The notes under the pieces: generated by a model
Databases searched by the model: none
Told to the model about the DNA's origin: nothing
The model's input: only the letters and a program-made list of their open reading frames with translations
Part shown: piece after piece, positions 16,903 to 25,342 of the stretch
How positions within the stretch are numbered: the stretch's first letter is position 1
How the letters are laid out: every line of letters starts with the position of its first letter
Assembly (NCBI GenBank): GCA_910578505.1
Contig: CAJTPV010000017.1
Location: 1-60,810 of the forward strand
DNA from: an uncultured Oscillospiraceae bacterium
GTDB taxonomy: Bacteria > Bacillota > Clostridia > Oscillospirales > Oscillospiraceae
DNA length: 60,810 nucleotides
Direction of reading: 5' to 3'
Program-made: the position numbers and the translations under genes

Positions 16903-17919
16903 ATGTTTACTTTTGTCGTCACGTGCTACCAGCAGGCGGAGGTGATCGCCATGGCCCTGGAGAGCGTGGCGGATCAGATCACGCGCTACGGCCAGAACCG
17001 GCGGTTCCAGCTGATCGTCACGGACGACGCCTCAACGGACAACAGCCGGGCCGTTATCCGGCACTGGCTGGCCGAAAACGGGGGGCTCTTCGAAAAGACC
17101 GACCTGGTCTTCGCACCGGAAAATGTGGGCATCTGCCGGATATATGTGGAGGCGCTGCGGCGCGTGGAGGGGGACGCCTTCCTTGTCTTCAACGGCGACG
17201 ATGTGCTGGCCCCCTACAATGTATTCGAATCCGCCGCCCTGCTGGAGGAGTACGACATCGCGGCCACCGCCTTCCTCAGATTTACCGGGCCCGGCGATTT
17301 GATCACCAACTACGGAACCTATCTGGAGGTGGCGCTGCAGCAGGTGATCCGGGGCCGGACGCTCCAGCGCGCGATCCGTCTTGGCTGTCCCATCATGGGC
17401 GTGGCCCTCTTTCGAAAGTCCCTGGTGACGGAGGAGGTGCTGGAGCACATTCTCCGCTTCCGCACCGTCAACGACAGAGCCTGCTTTCAGAAAATTGTGA
17501 CGGGGAATCCGGATATCAAGGTCTGCTATATCAACCGCCCCATTGTCCTCTACCGCATATCCAGCACCTCTCTGTCCCACTTTGACAGCCCCACCCGGAT
17601 ACTGCACAACAGAGAAATCGCGCTGATGTGCAAAATCCAGCGCGCCTCGGAAAAATCCCCGGTGTTTCGCCTCCTGCTGCTCCTGCAGGAGAAGTCCACC
17701 CGCTTCCGGGAGAGTCCCAACCGGTACATCCGCCTGCTGCGGTTTTTCTCCCCCTATTTCGCCATCATGCTGTGGCTCTATCTCCGCCACTTCCGCCAGC
17801 TGCGCACGCTGGAGCGGGAGCTGGTGGACCGGCACCGGCAGGACTGCCAGGCCCACTACAAAACCATCGCGGCCCAGGCCGGGGCCTATGCGCCATCCCG
17901 CCCCCCGGTTTCCGGATAG
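16903..17919 (+). CDS. Family 2 glycosyltransferase (divergent)
   Basis: I chose the ATG at 16903 (MFTFVVTCYQQAEVIAMALE), which follows GAGAGGAG. An in-frame ATG at 16813 has no ribosome site and overlaps the opposite promoter. GT-A features are LIVTDDASTDNSRAVIRHWL, ENVGICRIYVEALRR and the metal-binding FNGDDV. It is more distantly related to the two leftward glycosyltransferases than they are to each other. The C-terminus (YFAIMLWLYLRHFRQL) is hydrophobic then basic, suggesting membrane contact. It probably belongs to the same surface-glycan pathway; acceptor unknown. Confidence 0.85.
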   Translation: MFTFVVTCYQQAEVIAMALESVADQITRYGQNRRFQLIVTDDASTDNSRAVIRHWLAENGGLFEKTDLVFAPENVGICRIYVEALRRVEGDAFLVFNGDDVLAPYNVFESAALLEEYDIAATAFLRFTGPGDLITNYGTYLEVALQQVIRGRTLQRAIRLGCPIMGVALFRKSLVTEEVLEHILRFRTVNDRACFQKIVTGNPDIKVCYINRPIVLYRISSTSLSHFDSPTRILHNREIALMCKIQRASEKSPVFRLLLLLQEKSTRFRESPNRYIRLLRFFSPYFAIMLWLYLRHFRQLRTLERELVDRHRQDCQAHYKTIAAQAGAYAPSRPPVSG

Positions 17920-17920
17920 A

Positions 17921-17953
17921 GCAAAACCACCCGCGTTCAGCGGGTGGTTTTGC
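17921..17953. terminator. Bidirectional terminator
   Basis: GCAAAACCACCCGC and GCGGGTGGTTTTGC form a perfect 14-base-pair stem with a 5-base loop, with A-rich and T-rich arms. It lies between two convergent genes and can end both. Confidence 0.9.
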
Positions 17954-17961
17954 CTTCCATG

Positions 17962-19194
17962 CTACGACTGCGCCCGGAAAACGGCCTGTCCGGAGATACG
18001 CACATCATTTGCCGGCGCGGAATCTGACTTCGATACGAAGTCAATGGTAAAATCCACCGTCTCGGTCTTCCCTGCGCCCAGTATGCTCGTATACGTCCCC
18101 AGGCTGACTGCCCTGATATTGTACTGATCCGACAGCCCCGCCGCGTCCAGCTTCCGGCCAACCGCCGCCTGGATGAGCTTCAGCCCGTCGAATGTGGTAT
18201 TGGCCTGGACGGAGATCTCCCCGGTCTCTGTGCACGCTTTCAGACGCTGGTACATTGCCTGCCCCGCCTGGTACCCGCTGTCAACGGACAATTCCCCCTG
18301 TCCGCACAGCCGTACCGTGGCGGTCAGCTCGCTTGTTTCGCCGGTGGGGGTGAACGTGTTCCCGGAGGGCAGCGTCACCGGGTGTCCTGAAAATACAGCG
18401 GTAAAGGGCACCTGAAGCTCTGTCCCGGACTGTGCCTGCGCCGGGAACTGGACGTTGTAGGAGAGCCGGATGGCCGACGGCCCGCCGTCCAAAAAGTACG
18501 CTTCCTGGCCTTGAGCGGCCACATAGTCCGCCATTCCCTTTCGGATGGCCTCTTTGATCCCATCCACCGTCCAGTCATTCCACAGTTCGACGGTCAGCTC
18601 CCCAGGGTCGAGCCCCCATACCGACGGCGCGAATCCGCGTGTGGCCGAATTCATGATCTCCCCATCCCCCATGGGAGGACCGCCGCTTTCTGCGGTGCTG
18701 TCGATCCGCAGGCCGTTTTTCGCGTCCCACTGGTAGTCCCAGCCCAGTTCCTCCACCGCCAGCGCCCAGGTGAGCGGGAAATAGGTAACGTCGCGATAGT
18801 TCAGAAGGGGCCATTTTGCGCTCTTGCTGTCAAACTCCGTTCCGTTGATGACAACGGAGTAGGTGACGCGGGACACAGCCACGGAGCCCTTCTGACGGGC
18901 GGCGCTGGTTTCGGCGGTATACTCCGCCGTTTCCCCGGTGCGGTCAATAGACAGGGTCGTGCCGTCCCAGCCGCTGGAAACGCCCAGGAACCGGCACAGA
19001 TGGTAGGTCATCGGGAAATACGTGATGTCCCGGTAGACCAGCAGGGGATATTTGGCCTGACGGTTGTCGACCTTCACGCCGTTGAGCGTGACAGGCTCCG
19101 CGGAAACGGACGCTGTGAGCCCGGCGGCCCAGGCCGTAGGCGGCAGAACGGCCAGCAGCAGGCAGCAGCAGAGAATGCATAGGAATCGACGCAT
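17962..19194 (-). CDS. Secreted copper-amine-oxidase-N-type stalk protein
   Basis: The start is set at the ATG at 19194 behind GGGAGGG; it opens a signal peptide (MRRFLCILCCCLLLAVLPPT AWA). Two copies of a stalk-like repeat follow: VKVDNRQAKYPLLVYRDITY FPMTYHLC and GTEFDSKSAKWPLLNYRDVT YFPLTWAL, then SSGWDGTTLSIDRT and DYQWDAKNGLRID. Such repeats are common in secreted clostridial proteins. The C-terminal half (VTLPSGNTFTPTGETSELTA) is unknown. It has its own promoter with a palindrome over the start site. Function not known. Confidence 0.75.
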   Translation of the reverse strand: MRRFLCILCCCLLLAVLPPTAWAAGLTASVSAEPVTLNGVKVDNRQAKYPLLVYRDITYFPMTYHLCRFLGVSSGWDGTTLSIDRTGETAEYTAETSAARQKGSVAVSRVTYSVVINGTEFDSKSAKWPLLNYRDVTYFPLTWALAVEELGWDYQWDAKNGLRIDSTAESGGPPMGDGEIMNSATRGFAPSVWGLDPGELTVELWNDWTVDGIKEAIRKGMADYVAAQGQEAYFLDGGPSAIRLSYNVQFPAQAQSGTELQVPFTAVFSGHPVTLPSGNTFTPTGETSELTATVRLCGQGELSVDSGYQAGQAMYQRLKACTETGEISVQANTTFDGLKLIQAAVGRKLDAAGLSDQYNIRAVSLGTYTSILGAGKTETVDFTIDFVSKSDSAPANDVRISGQAVFRAQS

Positions 19195-19222
19195 CGATAA
19201 TCCCTCCCGGAAAATATTTTTT

Positions 19223-19263
19223 GTTTCCGGAAACAGGATACCATAAAATTCTACGTTTGTCAA
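19223..19263 (-). promoter_or_regulatory. Promoter with overlapping palindrome
   Basis: TTGACA (19258-19263), a 17-base spacer and TATCCT (19235-19240) on the minus strand, immediately followed by the perfect 12-base palindrome GTTTCCGGAAAC (19223-19234) at the transcription start. The palindrome is placed like a repressor operator. Confidence 0.7.
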
Positions 19264-19370
19264 CCGTAAACCGAAAATTTCTGCCTGAGCGGATGGCGCG
19301 TCTCTGCAGGGCTGCTGCGCACCATCCACTCAGGCGAAAAAATTTTCTTTACTTCGGTTCCCGCTGTTTA

Positions 19371-19682
19371 TCAGCGGTACTTCACCGCCGTGCCGTAGGC
19401 GATGACCTCTGCGGCCCCCTGCATCACGGACGACGAGCCGTAGCGCATATTCACCACCGCGTCCGCCCCCATGGCCTCCGCCTCGTCCACCATGCGCTTG
19501 GTGGCGATCTGCCGGGCCTCGATGAGCATCTCCGTGTATCCCACGATCTCACCGCCCACCAGGGTCTTCATGCCGGCCATAAAGTCCTTGCCGAAGTTCT
19601 TCGACTGTACCACCGTGCCCTTGACAATGCCCAGGGCCTCCAGTTCCCGTCCGGGAATATGATCAATATTGACGAGCAACAT
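19371..19682 (-). CDS. YbjQ/UPF0145 family protein
   Basis: This 103-residue product matches the YbjQ family throughout: LGIVKGTVVQSKNFGKDFMA, VGGEIVGYTEMLIEARQIA, RMVDEAEAMGADAVVNMRYG, VIAYGTAVKY. The fold forms a pentameric ring, sometimes called a putative heavy-metal-binding domain; its function is unproven. The start overlaps the end of the upstream small membrane protein by 20 bases, so it is probably translated as the last gene of the MerR cassette. Confidence 0.9.
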   Translation of the reverse strand: MLLVNIDHIPGRELEALGIVKGTVVQSKNFGKDFMAGMKTLVGGEIVGYTEMLIEARQIATKRMVDEAEAMGADAVVNMRYGSSSVMQGAAEVIAYGTAVKYR

Positions 19683-19926
19683 CTAACTCTCCTCCTTGTA
19701 TTTCATGAAATCTTTGTTTCAGTACCACCAGCGCCGCCACCATGGGCAGTGCGCTGGCTGCGGCCAGGGCCGCGAACAAAATCACCGCCCACCGGGGCAG
19801 GTCCGGGATAAAGCACAGCGCGATGAAGCAGACCACACATGCCGCCTGGAGCAATCCGAACAGGGCCACGCCCCGGACTGCGTCCTTCTTCTGCTGGTTT
19901 TTCCGGTCCTCAATATTTTTTTGCAT
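19663..19926 (-). CDS. Small membrane protein sharing the MerR-partner C-terminal motif (second copy)
   Basis: 87 residues: a charged N-terminus (MQKNIEDRKNQQKKDAVRG), two predicted membrane helices (about 20-40 and 46-68), then a cytoplasmic tail LKQRFHEIQGGELDVARQY. The tail matches the ends of the neighbouring 19910-20167 protein and of the MerR regulator itself. It overlaps the next gene upstream by 17 bases and the downstream YbjQ gene by 20, which suggests translational coupling. No known function; I infer a membrane partner of the regulator. Confidence 0.75.
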   Translation of the reverse strand: MQKNIEDRKNQQKKDAVRGVALFGLLQAACVVCFIALCFIPDLPRWAVILFAALAAASALPMVAALVVLKQRFHEIQGGELDVARQY

Positions 19927-20167
19927 CTTCTTCCTCCCCTCCGTCGATTTCCTTCAGCCGCTGGGCCAGCGCCAGCAGGACCCCCACGATCACCGCGCCG
20001 CCAATCAGGGCGTACATCAGCAGAAACGGCAGGACCCCTGTGATCCCCTCCCCGGCCAGCCCGGCCACTGCCGCCAGGGAAACGCCCACCAGCGGCCCCA
20101 TGTACAGGATCACCAGGATGGCCACCACCACAGCCGCGATCTTCTTCCGGCTAGTATTGTCTCGCAT
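19910..20167 (-). CDS. Small membrane protein sharing the MerR-partner C-terminal motif (first copy)
   Basis: I chose the ATG at 20167 because AAAGGAG lies upstream; it overlaps the MerR stop by 17 bases. The 85-residue product has two hydrophobic helices (IAAVVVAILVILYMGPLVGV and LPFLLMYALIGGAVIVGVLL). It ends in AQRLKEIDGGEEEDAKKY, the same tail as the MerR protein (QRIKEIGKGEADDARQY). It is probably a stand-alone copy of the regulator's membrane domain. Unknown function. Confidence 0.75.
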   Translation of the reverse strand: MRDNTSRKKIAAVVVAILVILYMGPLVGVSLAAVAGLAGEGITGVLPFLLMYALIGGAVIVGVLLALAQRLKEIDGGEEEDAKKY

Positions 20168-20801
20168 CGTCAGCCTCTCCTTTCCCAATTTCCTTGATCC
20201 GCTGGAACAGCGCCAGCAGCACCCCCACGATGATCAGAAACGGCGCCGCCGCCATCACCAGCAGCAGGGCCAGGGGCGGCGCGTCCTGGGCGTCCAGGGA
20301 GAAGGCCCAGAACATGAGGGCGATGACCGCCGCCATGACCGCCACCAGCGCCGAGGAAATGGCCACCGGGGCCACATACCGCACCCGGATATCCTGCCGC
20401 TGCTTGTTCTGGAACGTGGTGCCCGCGTGCTCCAGCTGCTCCATCTCCTCCAGGGCCTGGTCCGCGTCCAGCTGGCCCAGGGGCTCCTGCCGCTCCTGGA
20501 GGAGGGTACACAGCCGCACCGCCTCGTCGATATTTTTGCGCTCCCGCTCCAGGGTCACCAGGTGGCGGCGCATGCCGTCCCCCACCGTCTGCCCGCCCTC
20601 CTGCATCCGGCGGATGTCCTCGATGGGTACGCCCAGCTTGCGCATGAGCTTGATGCGCTTGAGGGTATCCACCTCCGCCTGGCCGTAGTCCCGGTAGCCG
20701 TTTTCGCTGTTGCGCCGGGGCGACAGCAGGCCCTTTTCCTCATAAAAGCGGATGTTCTTTTTTGTGATGCCCACCAGGGCCTCCACCTCGTTGATCTTCA
20801 T
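20151..20801 (-). CDS. MerR-family regulator with C-terminal membrane domain
   Basis: The ATG at 20801 opens MKINEVEALVGITKKNIRFY, the MerR winged helix, followed by YEEKGLLSPRRNSENGYRDY and VDTLKRIKLMRKLGVPIED. A coiled-coil dimer helix spans roughly residues 75-115. Instead of a ligand domain, two hydrophobic helices (about 145-170 and 180-200) follow, then QRIKEIGKGEADDARQY. It is therefore probably a membrane-tethered regulator. It is the first gene of a cassette with two small proteins sharing its C-terminal domain and YbjQ. The promoter upstream has the 19-base spacer typical of MerR control, so it probably regulates itself. Confidence 0.85.
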   Translation of the reverse strand: MKINEVEALVGITKKNIRFYEEKGLLSPRRNSENGYRDYGQAEVDTLKRIKLMRKLGVPIEDIRRMQEGGQTVGDGMRRHLVTLERERKNIDEAVRLCTLLQERQEPLGQLDADQALEEMEQLEHAGTTFQNKQRQDIRVRYVAPVAISSALVAVMAAVIALMFWAFSLDAQDAPPLALLLVMAAAPFLIIVGVLLALFQRIKEIGKGEADDARQY

Positions 20802-20827
20802 GGGAACCACCTCTCTATCACCCCCTT

Positions 20828-20858
20828 ATTGTATACCTTCCCCCTGGTGGAAAGTCAA
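20828..20858 (-). promoter_or_regulatory. MerR-type promoter with 19-base spacer and dyad
   Basis: On the minus strand TTGACT (20853-20858) and TACAAT (20828-20833) are 19 bases apart, not 17. The spacer and -35 contain the imperfect dyad ACTTTCC...GGAAGGT. Long-spacer promoters with a dyad are the hallmark of MerR-family activation by DNA distortion. Confidence 0.75.
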
Positions 20859-21112
20859 GTATTTTCAGTAAAAACCGGCATTTTTTTGTAGAAGCGCGCC
20901 GCCGGCAGGACCACCGCCGCCGTGACCGCCGCCAGGATCAGCTCTGTAGCCGCCGGGGGAAGCATCGCGGCGGTGGTCACGGCGGCAAAGTCCCCGGCCG
21001 CGTGGAGCAGCACCGCCAGCAGGAACAGCCGGAGCTTCCCGGACCGCACGGCGGCAAATACCAGCACGGAGAGGCTCACATGGAGGGCCACCGCCACGAC
21101 CCGCCCCGCCGC
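20855..21112 (-). pseudogene. C-terminal remnant of a YhfC-type membrane protein
   Basis: The translation AVALHVSLSVLVFAAVRSGK, then LLAVLLHAAGDFAAV and ILAAVTAAVVLPAARFYKKM, resembles the last two or three helices of YhfC-family integral membrane proteins (usually about 250 residues). An in-frame TAA lies just upstream at about 21113-21115, and no start with a ribosome site is present. The remnant overlaps the MerR promoter. Confidence 0.5.
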
Positions 21113-21306
21113 TTATGCCAGAGCATCAGCCCTATGGGCCGCGCTGTCCGGCGGCCTCCGTGTTGACGTCAGGATAACCCATCCGCCAAGGGGAATGTCA
21201 AGGCTTTTTTTCGCTTTTTTCACAAAAATTTTCGTTTCCACCAGGTGGAGGGTTTTATTCGGCGGATTTTTGTGGTATGCTTCCTGTCAGAAAAATCAAA
21301 TGAGGA

Positions 21307-22044
21307 GTGAGCGATACGTCTTATTTTACCTATGAAGCGGACATCACCTACGACGAGCTGGGCCCCGACCAGCGGCTCAGCCGCCGGGGCCTGGTGAAGA
21401 TTTTGCAGGAGGCCGCCGCCATCGCCTCTGACGAGCGGGGCTATGGGATGAAGGACATCCCCCGCAACGGCGTGTTCTGGCTGCTGGCCGGGTGGCGGCT
21501 GGAGCTGCGGGAGCGCCCGGCCTGGCGGTCCCGGCTGACCGTACAGACCTGGCCCCGGTCCATGAACGGGTTCCAGTCCGAGCGGGACTTTCTGGTGTAC
21601 TGCGGCGGGGACCTGGTGGCCCGCGCCAGCTCCCGCTGGCTGCTGGTGAGCACCGTCACCGGCAAGGCGGCCCGTGTGACCGACGCTGTCCGCAGCGCCT
21701 ACGAGCTGGAGGAGCGGGTCCTCTTCGACGACCCCATTCCCACCAACGGCAAAACCCCTGACGGCGCGCCGGTGACCTTTGCCGCCGCCATCGGCCGGCG
21801 GGAGATCGACACCAACGGCCACGTCAACAACATCCACTATCTGGAGTTCGCCCTGGAGGCCCTGCCGGAGGAGGTGTTCCGCCATCTGCCCAATACTGTG
21901 GACATCACTTTCCGCCGTCAGATCCTTCTGGGCACAGCCGTCCGCTGCCTCTACTGCGTGACGGAGGACGGGAAGCACCAGGTGGAGATCCGCAGCGGCG
22001 AGGACGGACATGCCGTCCACCACGCCTTTGTGTGGTTCTATTGA
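21307..22044 (+). CDS. Acyl-ACP thioesterase (FatA/FatB type)
   Basis: This 245-residue double-hotdog enzyme releases fatty acids from acyl carrier protein. It has YEADITYDELGPDQRLSRRG and LKDIPRNGVFWLLAGWRLEL-type first-hotdog sequence, then the second-hotdog active-site block REIDTNGHVNNIHYLEF (Asn and His). The length is usual for bacterial members. The GTG at 21307 is the only in-frame standard start, but GAGGAG runs into it with no spacing, so the true start is uncertain. A perfect 13-base dyad (TCCACCAGGTGGA) lies about 60 bases upstream and may be an operator. Confidence 0.88.
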   Translation: MSDTSYFTYEADITYDELGPDQRLSRRGLVKILQEAAAIASDERGYGMKDIPRNGVFWLLAGWRLELRERPAWRSRLTVQTWPRSMNGFQSERDFLVYCGGDLVARASSRWLLVSTVTGKAARVTDAVRSAYELEERVLFDDPIPTNGKTPDGAPVTFAAAIGRREIDTNGHVNNIHYLEFALEALPEEVFRHLPNTVDITFRRQILLGTAVRCLYCVTEDGKHQVEIRSGEDGHAVHHAFVWFY

Positions 22045-22056
22045 CGGGCATCCCGC

Positions 22057-22085
22057 TTGAAAAGGCGGATATTCTGTGGTAAGAT
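22057..22085 (+). promoter_or_regulatory. Promoter of pepF
   Basis: TTGAAA (22057-22062), a 17-base spacer and TAAGAT (22080-22085), ending 38 bases before the pepF start. Confidence 0.6.
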
Positions 22086-22123
22086 CCTATGGAAAATAAG
22101 TATGACAAGGAGCAGTGCATACA

Positions 22124-23935
22124 ATGTCAAACGCGAAAAAAATCCCCGCAAGAAACGAAGTGGATAAAAACGTCTGCTGGAGCATTGAGGACCTGTTTCC
22201 CAGCGATCAGGCCTGGACGGAGGCCTTTGAGGCCCTGAAGACGCTGCCGGAGGAGATCGCCGTCTGGCAGGGCCGGCTGGGGGAGTCCGCCCGGACGCTC
22301 TATGACTACCTGTCCTTCAGCGAGGACCTGAGCGTGCGGGTGGAGCCGGTCAGCGTCTACGCCTTTCTGCGCAGCGACGAGGACACCGCAGACGCGGACC
22401 ACCAGGCCATGTACGGCCAGTGCATGAGCCTGATGGTCCGCATCAGCAGCGCCGCCGCCTTCGAGGGCCCGGAGCTGGCGGCCATCCCCCAGGAGACGCT
22501 GGACCTGTTTTACACCCAGGTCCCGGAGCTGGAAAAATACCGCCGGTTCCTGGACAGGGCCCGGCTGGAGCGGGACCACATCCTGTCCCACCGGGAGGAG
22601 GAGCTGCTGGCCGGCGCCGGGGAGATCGCCCAGGCCCCCGGCAATATCTTCCAGACCCTGGCGGACGCGGACATGAAGTTCCCCCCCGCCGCCGACAGCC
22701 AGGGCGGGGAGCACGCGGTGACCAACGGCACGTATATCTCCCTGATGGAGAGCGCCGACCGTACGCTGCGGAAAAACGCCTTTGCGTCCCTCTACGGCGT
22801 GTACGGCGGCCTCCGGAACACCCTGGCCGCGGCGCTGAACGCGGAGACCAGGAAGAACGTCTTTTTTGCCCGCGCCAGGAAGTACCCCACCGCCCTGGCT
22901 GCGGCGCTGGGGGCCTCCGAGGTGCCGGAGGCGGTCTATCACAGCCTCATCGACGCCGTCCACAACAATCTGGATAAGATGTACCGCTACATGGCCCTGC
23001 GGAAAAGGGCGCTGGGGCTGGATGAGCTGCATATGTACGACATCTATACGCCCATCGTCCCCGGCGGCGATGAGGTCATCCCCTTCCAACGGGCCAGGGA
23101 GGAGGTCCTCGCCTCCCTCCAGGTGTTGGGGGAGGACTACTGCCGGGTGGCGGCACAGAGCTTCCGGCAGCGGTGGATGGACATCTATGAAAATCAGGGC
23201 AAGCGCTCCGGGGCCTATTCCGCCGGCTGCCGGACCCACCCCTTCCTGCTGCTCAACCACACCGACGACCTCAACAGCGAGTTCACCCTGGCCCACGAGC
23301 TGGGCCACGCCATGCACTCCTATCTCAGCAACCGCCATCAGCCGCCGGTGTACGCGGACTACGTGCTGTTTGTGGCGGAGGTGGCCAGCACCTGCAATGA
23401 GGCGCTGCTGATGTACCACCTGCTGGGGAAGACGGAGGACCGGAAAAAGCGGGCGGTGCTCATCAACTATTTCCTGGAGCAGTTCCGCACCACGGTGTAC
23501 CGGCAGACCATGTTCGCGGAGTTCGAGCTGGAGACCCACCGCCTTGCGGAGGCCGGGGAGACCCTGACCGCCGCCCGGCTGTGCGACATCTACAGCGGCC
23601 TGAACAGGCTCTACTACGGCGAAGATGTGGCGCAGGACGAGGAAATCGCTATAGAGTGGGGCCGCATCCCCCACTTCTACCGCCGGTTTTATGTGTACCA
23701 GTACGCCACCGGCTTTTCCGCCGCCATGGCCCTGTCCAGGCGGATCCTGGAGGGCGGGCCGGAGGCCGCGGCGGACTACCTGCAGTTTTTGCGGGGCGGC
23801 TCCTCAGCGGACCCGCTGACGCTGCTGAAGGGCGCGGGCGTGGACCTGAGCACGCCGAAGCCGGTGGAGGACGCGCTGGCGCTGTTCGGGCAGCTGACGG
23901 AGGAGATGGAGGGCCTGGTGGACGCGGCCCGTTAG
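22124..23935 (+). CDS. pepF: Oligoendopeptidase F (M3B metallopeptidase)
   Basis: This cytoplasmic zinc peptidase of 603 residues degrades oligopeptides. The M3 active site is present (LAHELGHAMHSYLS), with downstream catalytic glutamate in VASTCNEALLMYH. YRRFYVYQYATGFSAAMALS near the C-terminus is typical of PepF. I chose the ATG at 22124 (AAGGAG 11 bases upstream); a GTG at 22115 is closer but only 2 bases from the site. It is followed after 30 bases by the DUF5662 gene, probably co-transcribed. Confidence 0.95.
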   Translation: MSNAKKIPARNEVDKNVCWSIEDLFPSDQAWTEAFEALKTLPEEIAVWQGRLGESARTLYDYLSFSEDLSVRVEPVSVYAFLRSDEDTADADHQAMYGQCMSLMVRISSAAAFEGPELAAIPQETLDLFYTQVPELEKYRRFLDRARLERDHILSHREEELLAGAGEIAQAPGNIFQTLADADMKFPPAADSQGGEHAVTNGTYISLMESADRTLRKNAFASLYGVYGGLRNTLAAALNAETRKNVFFARARKYPTALAAALGASEVPEAVYHSLIDAVHNNLDKMYRYMALRKRALGLDELHMYDIYTPIVPGGDEVIPFQRAREEVLASLQVLGEDYCRVAAQSFRQRWMDIYENQGKRSGAYSAGCRTHPFLLLNHTDDLNSEFTLAHELGHAMHSYLSNRHQPPVYADYVLFVAEVASTCNEALLMYHLLGKTEDRKKRAVLINYFLEQFRTTVYRQTMFAEFELETHRLAEAGETLTAARLCDIYSGLNRLYYGEDVAQDEEIAIEWGRIPHFYRRFYVYQYATGFSAAMALSRRILEGGPEAAADYLQFLRGGSSADPLTLLKGAGVDLSTPKPVEDALALFGQLTEEMEGLVDAAR

Positions 23936-23965
23936 AACGAGAAAATACTGGGGAGGGGATGTCCT

Positions 23966-24532
23966 ATGGGAAACTGGCGGGGCCATTTGAAGACGATCAC
24001 GGCCCACAAGCTGCTGGTGATGAAATACTGCTTCCAGCTGGGCCTGTACCGGCAGGGGCTGGCCCACGATCTGAGCAAATACGGCCCGCGGGAGTTTCTG
24101 GTGGGCGCGAAATACTACCAGGGGGACCACAGCCCCAACGAGGCGGAGCGCCTGGCGACGGGGGTGTCGTCGGCGTGGCTCCACCACAAGGGCCGCAACA
24201 AGCACCACCTGGAGTACTGGATCGACTACGACCCAGGGCAGGGCTTCGCCATGGGGGGCATGAAAATGCCGGCGCGGTATGTGGCGGAGATGTTCTGCGA
24301 CCGGGTGGCGGCCAGCCGTATCTATCAGGGGGACCGGTACACGGATGCCTCCCCCTGGGAATATTATGCCAAGTCGGCGGACCACTACCTGCTGCACCCG
24401 GAGACCCGGGCGCTGCTGGAGCGGCTGCTGCAGATGCTGCGGGACCAGGGCGAGGAGCGCACGCTGGCGTATATCCGGGAGGATGTGCTCCATCCCCGCG
24501 ATTACCGCTCCAGGCCCCGGACGCCCCGCTGA
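23966..24532 (+). CDS. DUF5662 family protein (HD-like)
   Basis: 188 residues with the conserved pattern of the DUF5662 family: TAHKLLVMKYCFQLGLYRQG, LAHDLSKYGPREF, HHKGRNKHHLEYWIDYD and MPARYVAEMFCDR. The His-Asp and His-rich blocks look like a metal site related to HD-type hydrolases, but no activity is established. It follows pepF by 30 bases behind GGGGAGG. Confidence 0.85.
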   Translation: MGNWRGHLKTITAHKLLVMKYCFQLGLYRQGLAHDLSKYGPREFLVGAKYYQGDHSPNEAERLATGVSSAWLHHKGRNKHHLEYWIDYDPGQGFAMGGMKMPARYVAEMFCDRVAASRIYQGDRYTDASPWEYYAKSADHYLLHPETRALLERLLQMLRDQGEERTLAYIREDVLHPRDYRSRPRTPR

Positions 24533-24550
24533 AGGCGATATTCGCAAAAT

Positions 24551-24580
24551 AAGAGAGCGGGGTGGCTGTCCCCGCTCTCT
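24551..24580. terminator. Convergent-gene hairpin
   Basis: AGAGAGCGGGG pairs with CCCCGCTCTCT around a 7-base loop. T-runs are weak. It lies between the DUF5662 gene and the leftward hydrolase. Confidence 0.6.
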
Positions 24581-24581
24581 C

Positions 24582-25217
24582 CTATGCCTTCGGTGTCTTC
24601 TGGCCGCCCTTCAGCGCCAGTACCGCCACCTGTTTTGTCATGTTCTCATGGATGTCCAGCACATTGCCCGGATAGCGGCGGATACGGTCCACCGGATACT
24701 GGGCCAGGAACTCCTCCCGGCTGGTGAGGATTTCCAGTCCGACCCCGCCCTCCCGGAAGTGCATCGGCACGACCACGTGGGGATTGACCGCGTCGGCCAC
24801 CGCCTTGGCCTGGTGCAGGTCGATGGTGTAGGTGCCGCCTACAGGCAGCAGCAGCACGTCGCAGCGGCCCAGCTGCGCCAGCTGCTCCGCCGTCAGGGGC
24901 TGGCCCAGGTCGCCCAGGTGGACCACCGTCAGGCCCTCGGATGTGAACGCGCGGACCGTATTCCGGCCCCGCAGCGCGCCGCCCTGGTCATCGTGAAAGG
25001 TATCGAGCTCCCGCACGGTGAAGGGATTGACCTTGCCGGAGGTCAGGGTCACCTCATCGGTATAGGCGTGGTCGGAGTGCCCGTGGCTGCAGTAGACCGC
25101 GTCGGCCTCGGTGCAGACGTCGGGCAGGCCGGGTATGTTCCGAAACGGGTCGATCAGCGCCTGAAAGCCGTAGCTCTCCAGCATAAAGCAGGCGTGGCCA
25201 AGCCATGTCAGCGTCAT
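24582..25217 (-). CDS. UPF0173-type metal-dependent hydrolase (metallo-beta-lactamase fold)
   Basis: I chose the ATG at 25217 behind AGGAGG. The 211-residue product opens MTLTWLGHACFMLE and has the MBL zinc motif SHGHSDHAYTD, then HLGDLGQPL, LLPVGGTYTID and VVPMHFREGG. This layout matches the UPF0173/YtkL group of small hydrolases of unknown substrate. A stand-alone gene ending at a shared terminator. Confidence 0.88.
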   Translation of the reverse strand: MTLTWLGHACFMLESYGFQALIDPFRNIPGLPDVCTEADAVYCSHGHSDHAYTDEVTLTSGKVNPFTVRELDTFHDDQGGALRGRNTVRAFTSEGLTVVHLGDLGQPLTAEQLAQLGRCDVLLLPVGGTYTIDLHQAKAVADAVNPHVVVPMHFREGGVGLEILTSREEFLAQYPVDRIRRYPGNVLDIHENMTKQVAVLALKGGQKTPKA

Positions 25218-25296
25218 AGAGAATAACCTCCTGTCCATTTTGATCGGATATATCGAGCATGCAGAACAGCCTACCACAAATTTATGAACAAATCAA

Positions 25297-25334
25297 GCAG
25301 CCCGCCCTGATTTTTGCCAGTCAGGGCGGGCTGC
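25297..25334 (-). terminator. Terminator of the glutamate dehydrogenase operon
   Basis: GCAGCCCGCCCTGA pairs perfectly with TCAGGGCGGGCTGC (14 base pairs, 10-base loop) just after the stop of the second gdhA. The T-run on the minus strand is poor (TTGATTTG). Confidence 0.75.
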
Positions 25335-25342
25335 CGCCATAG

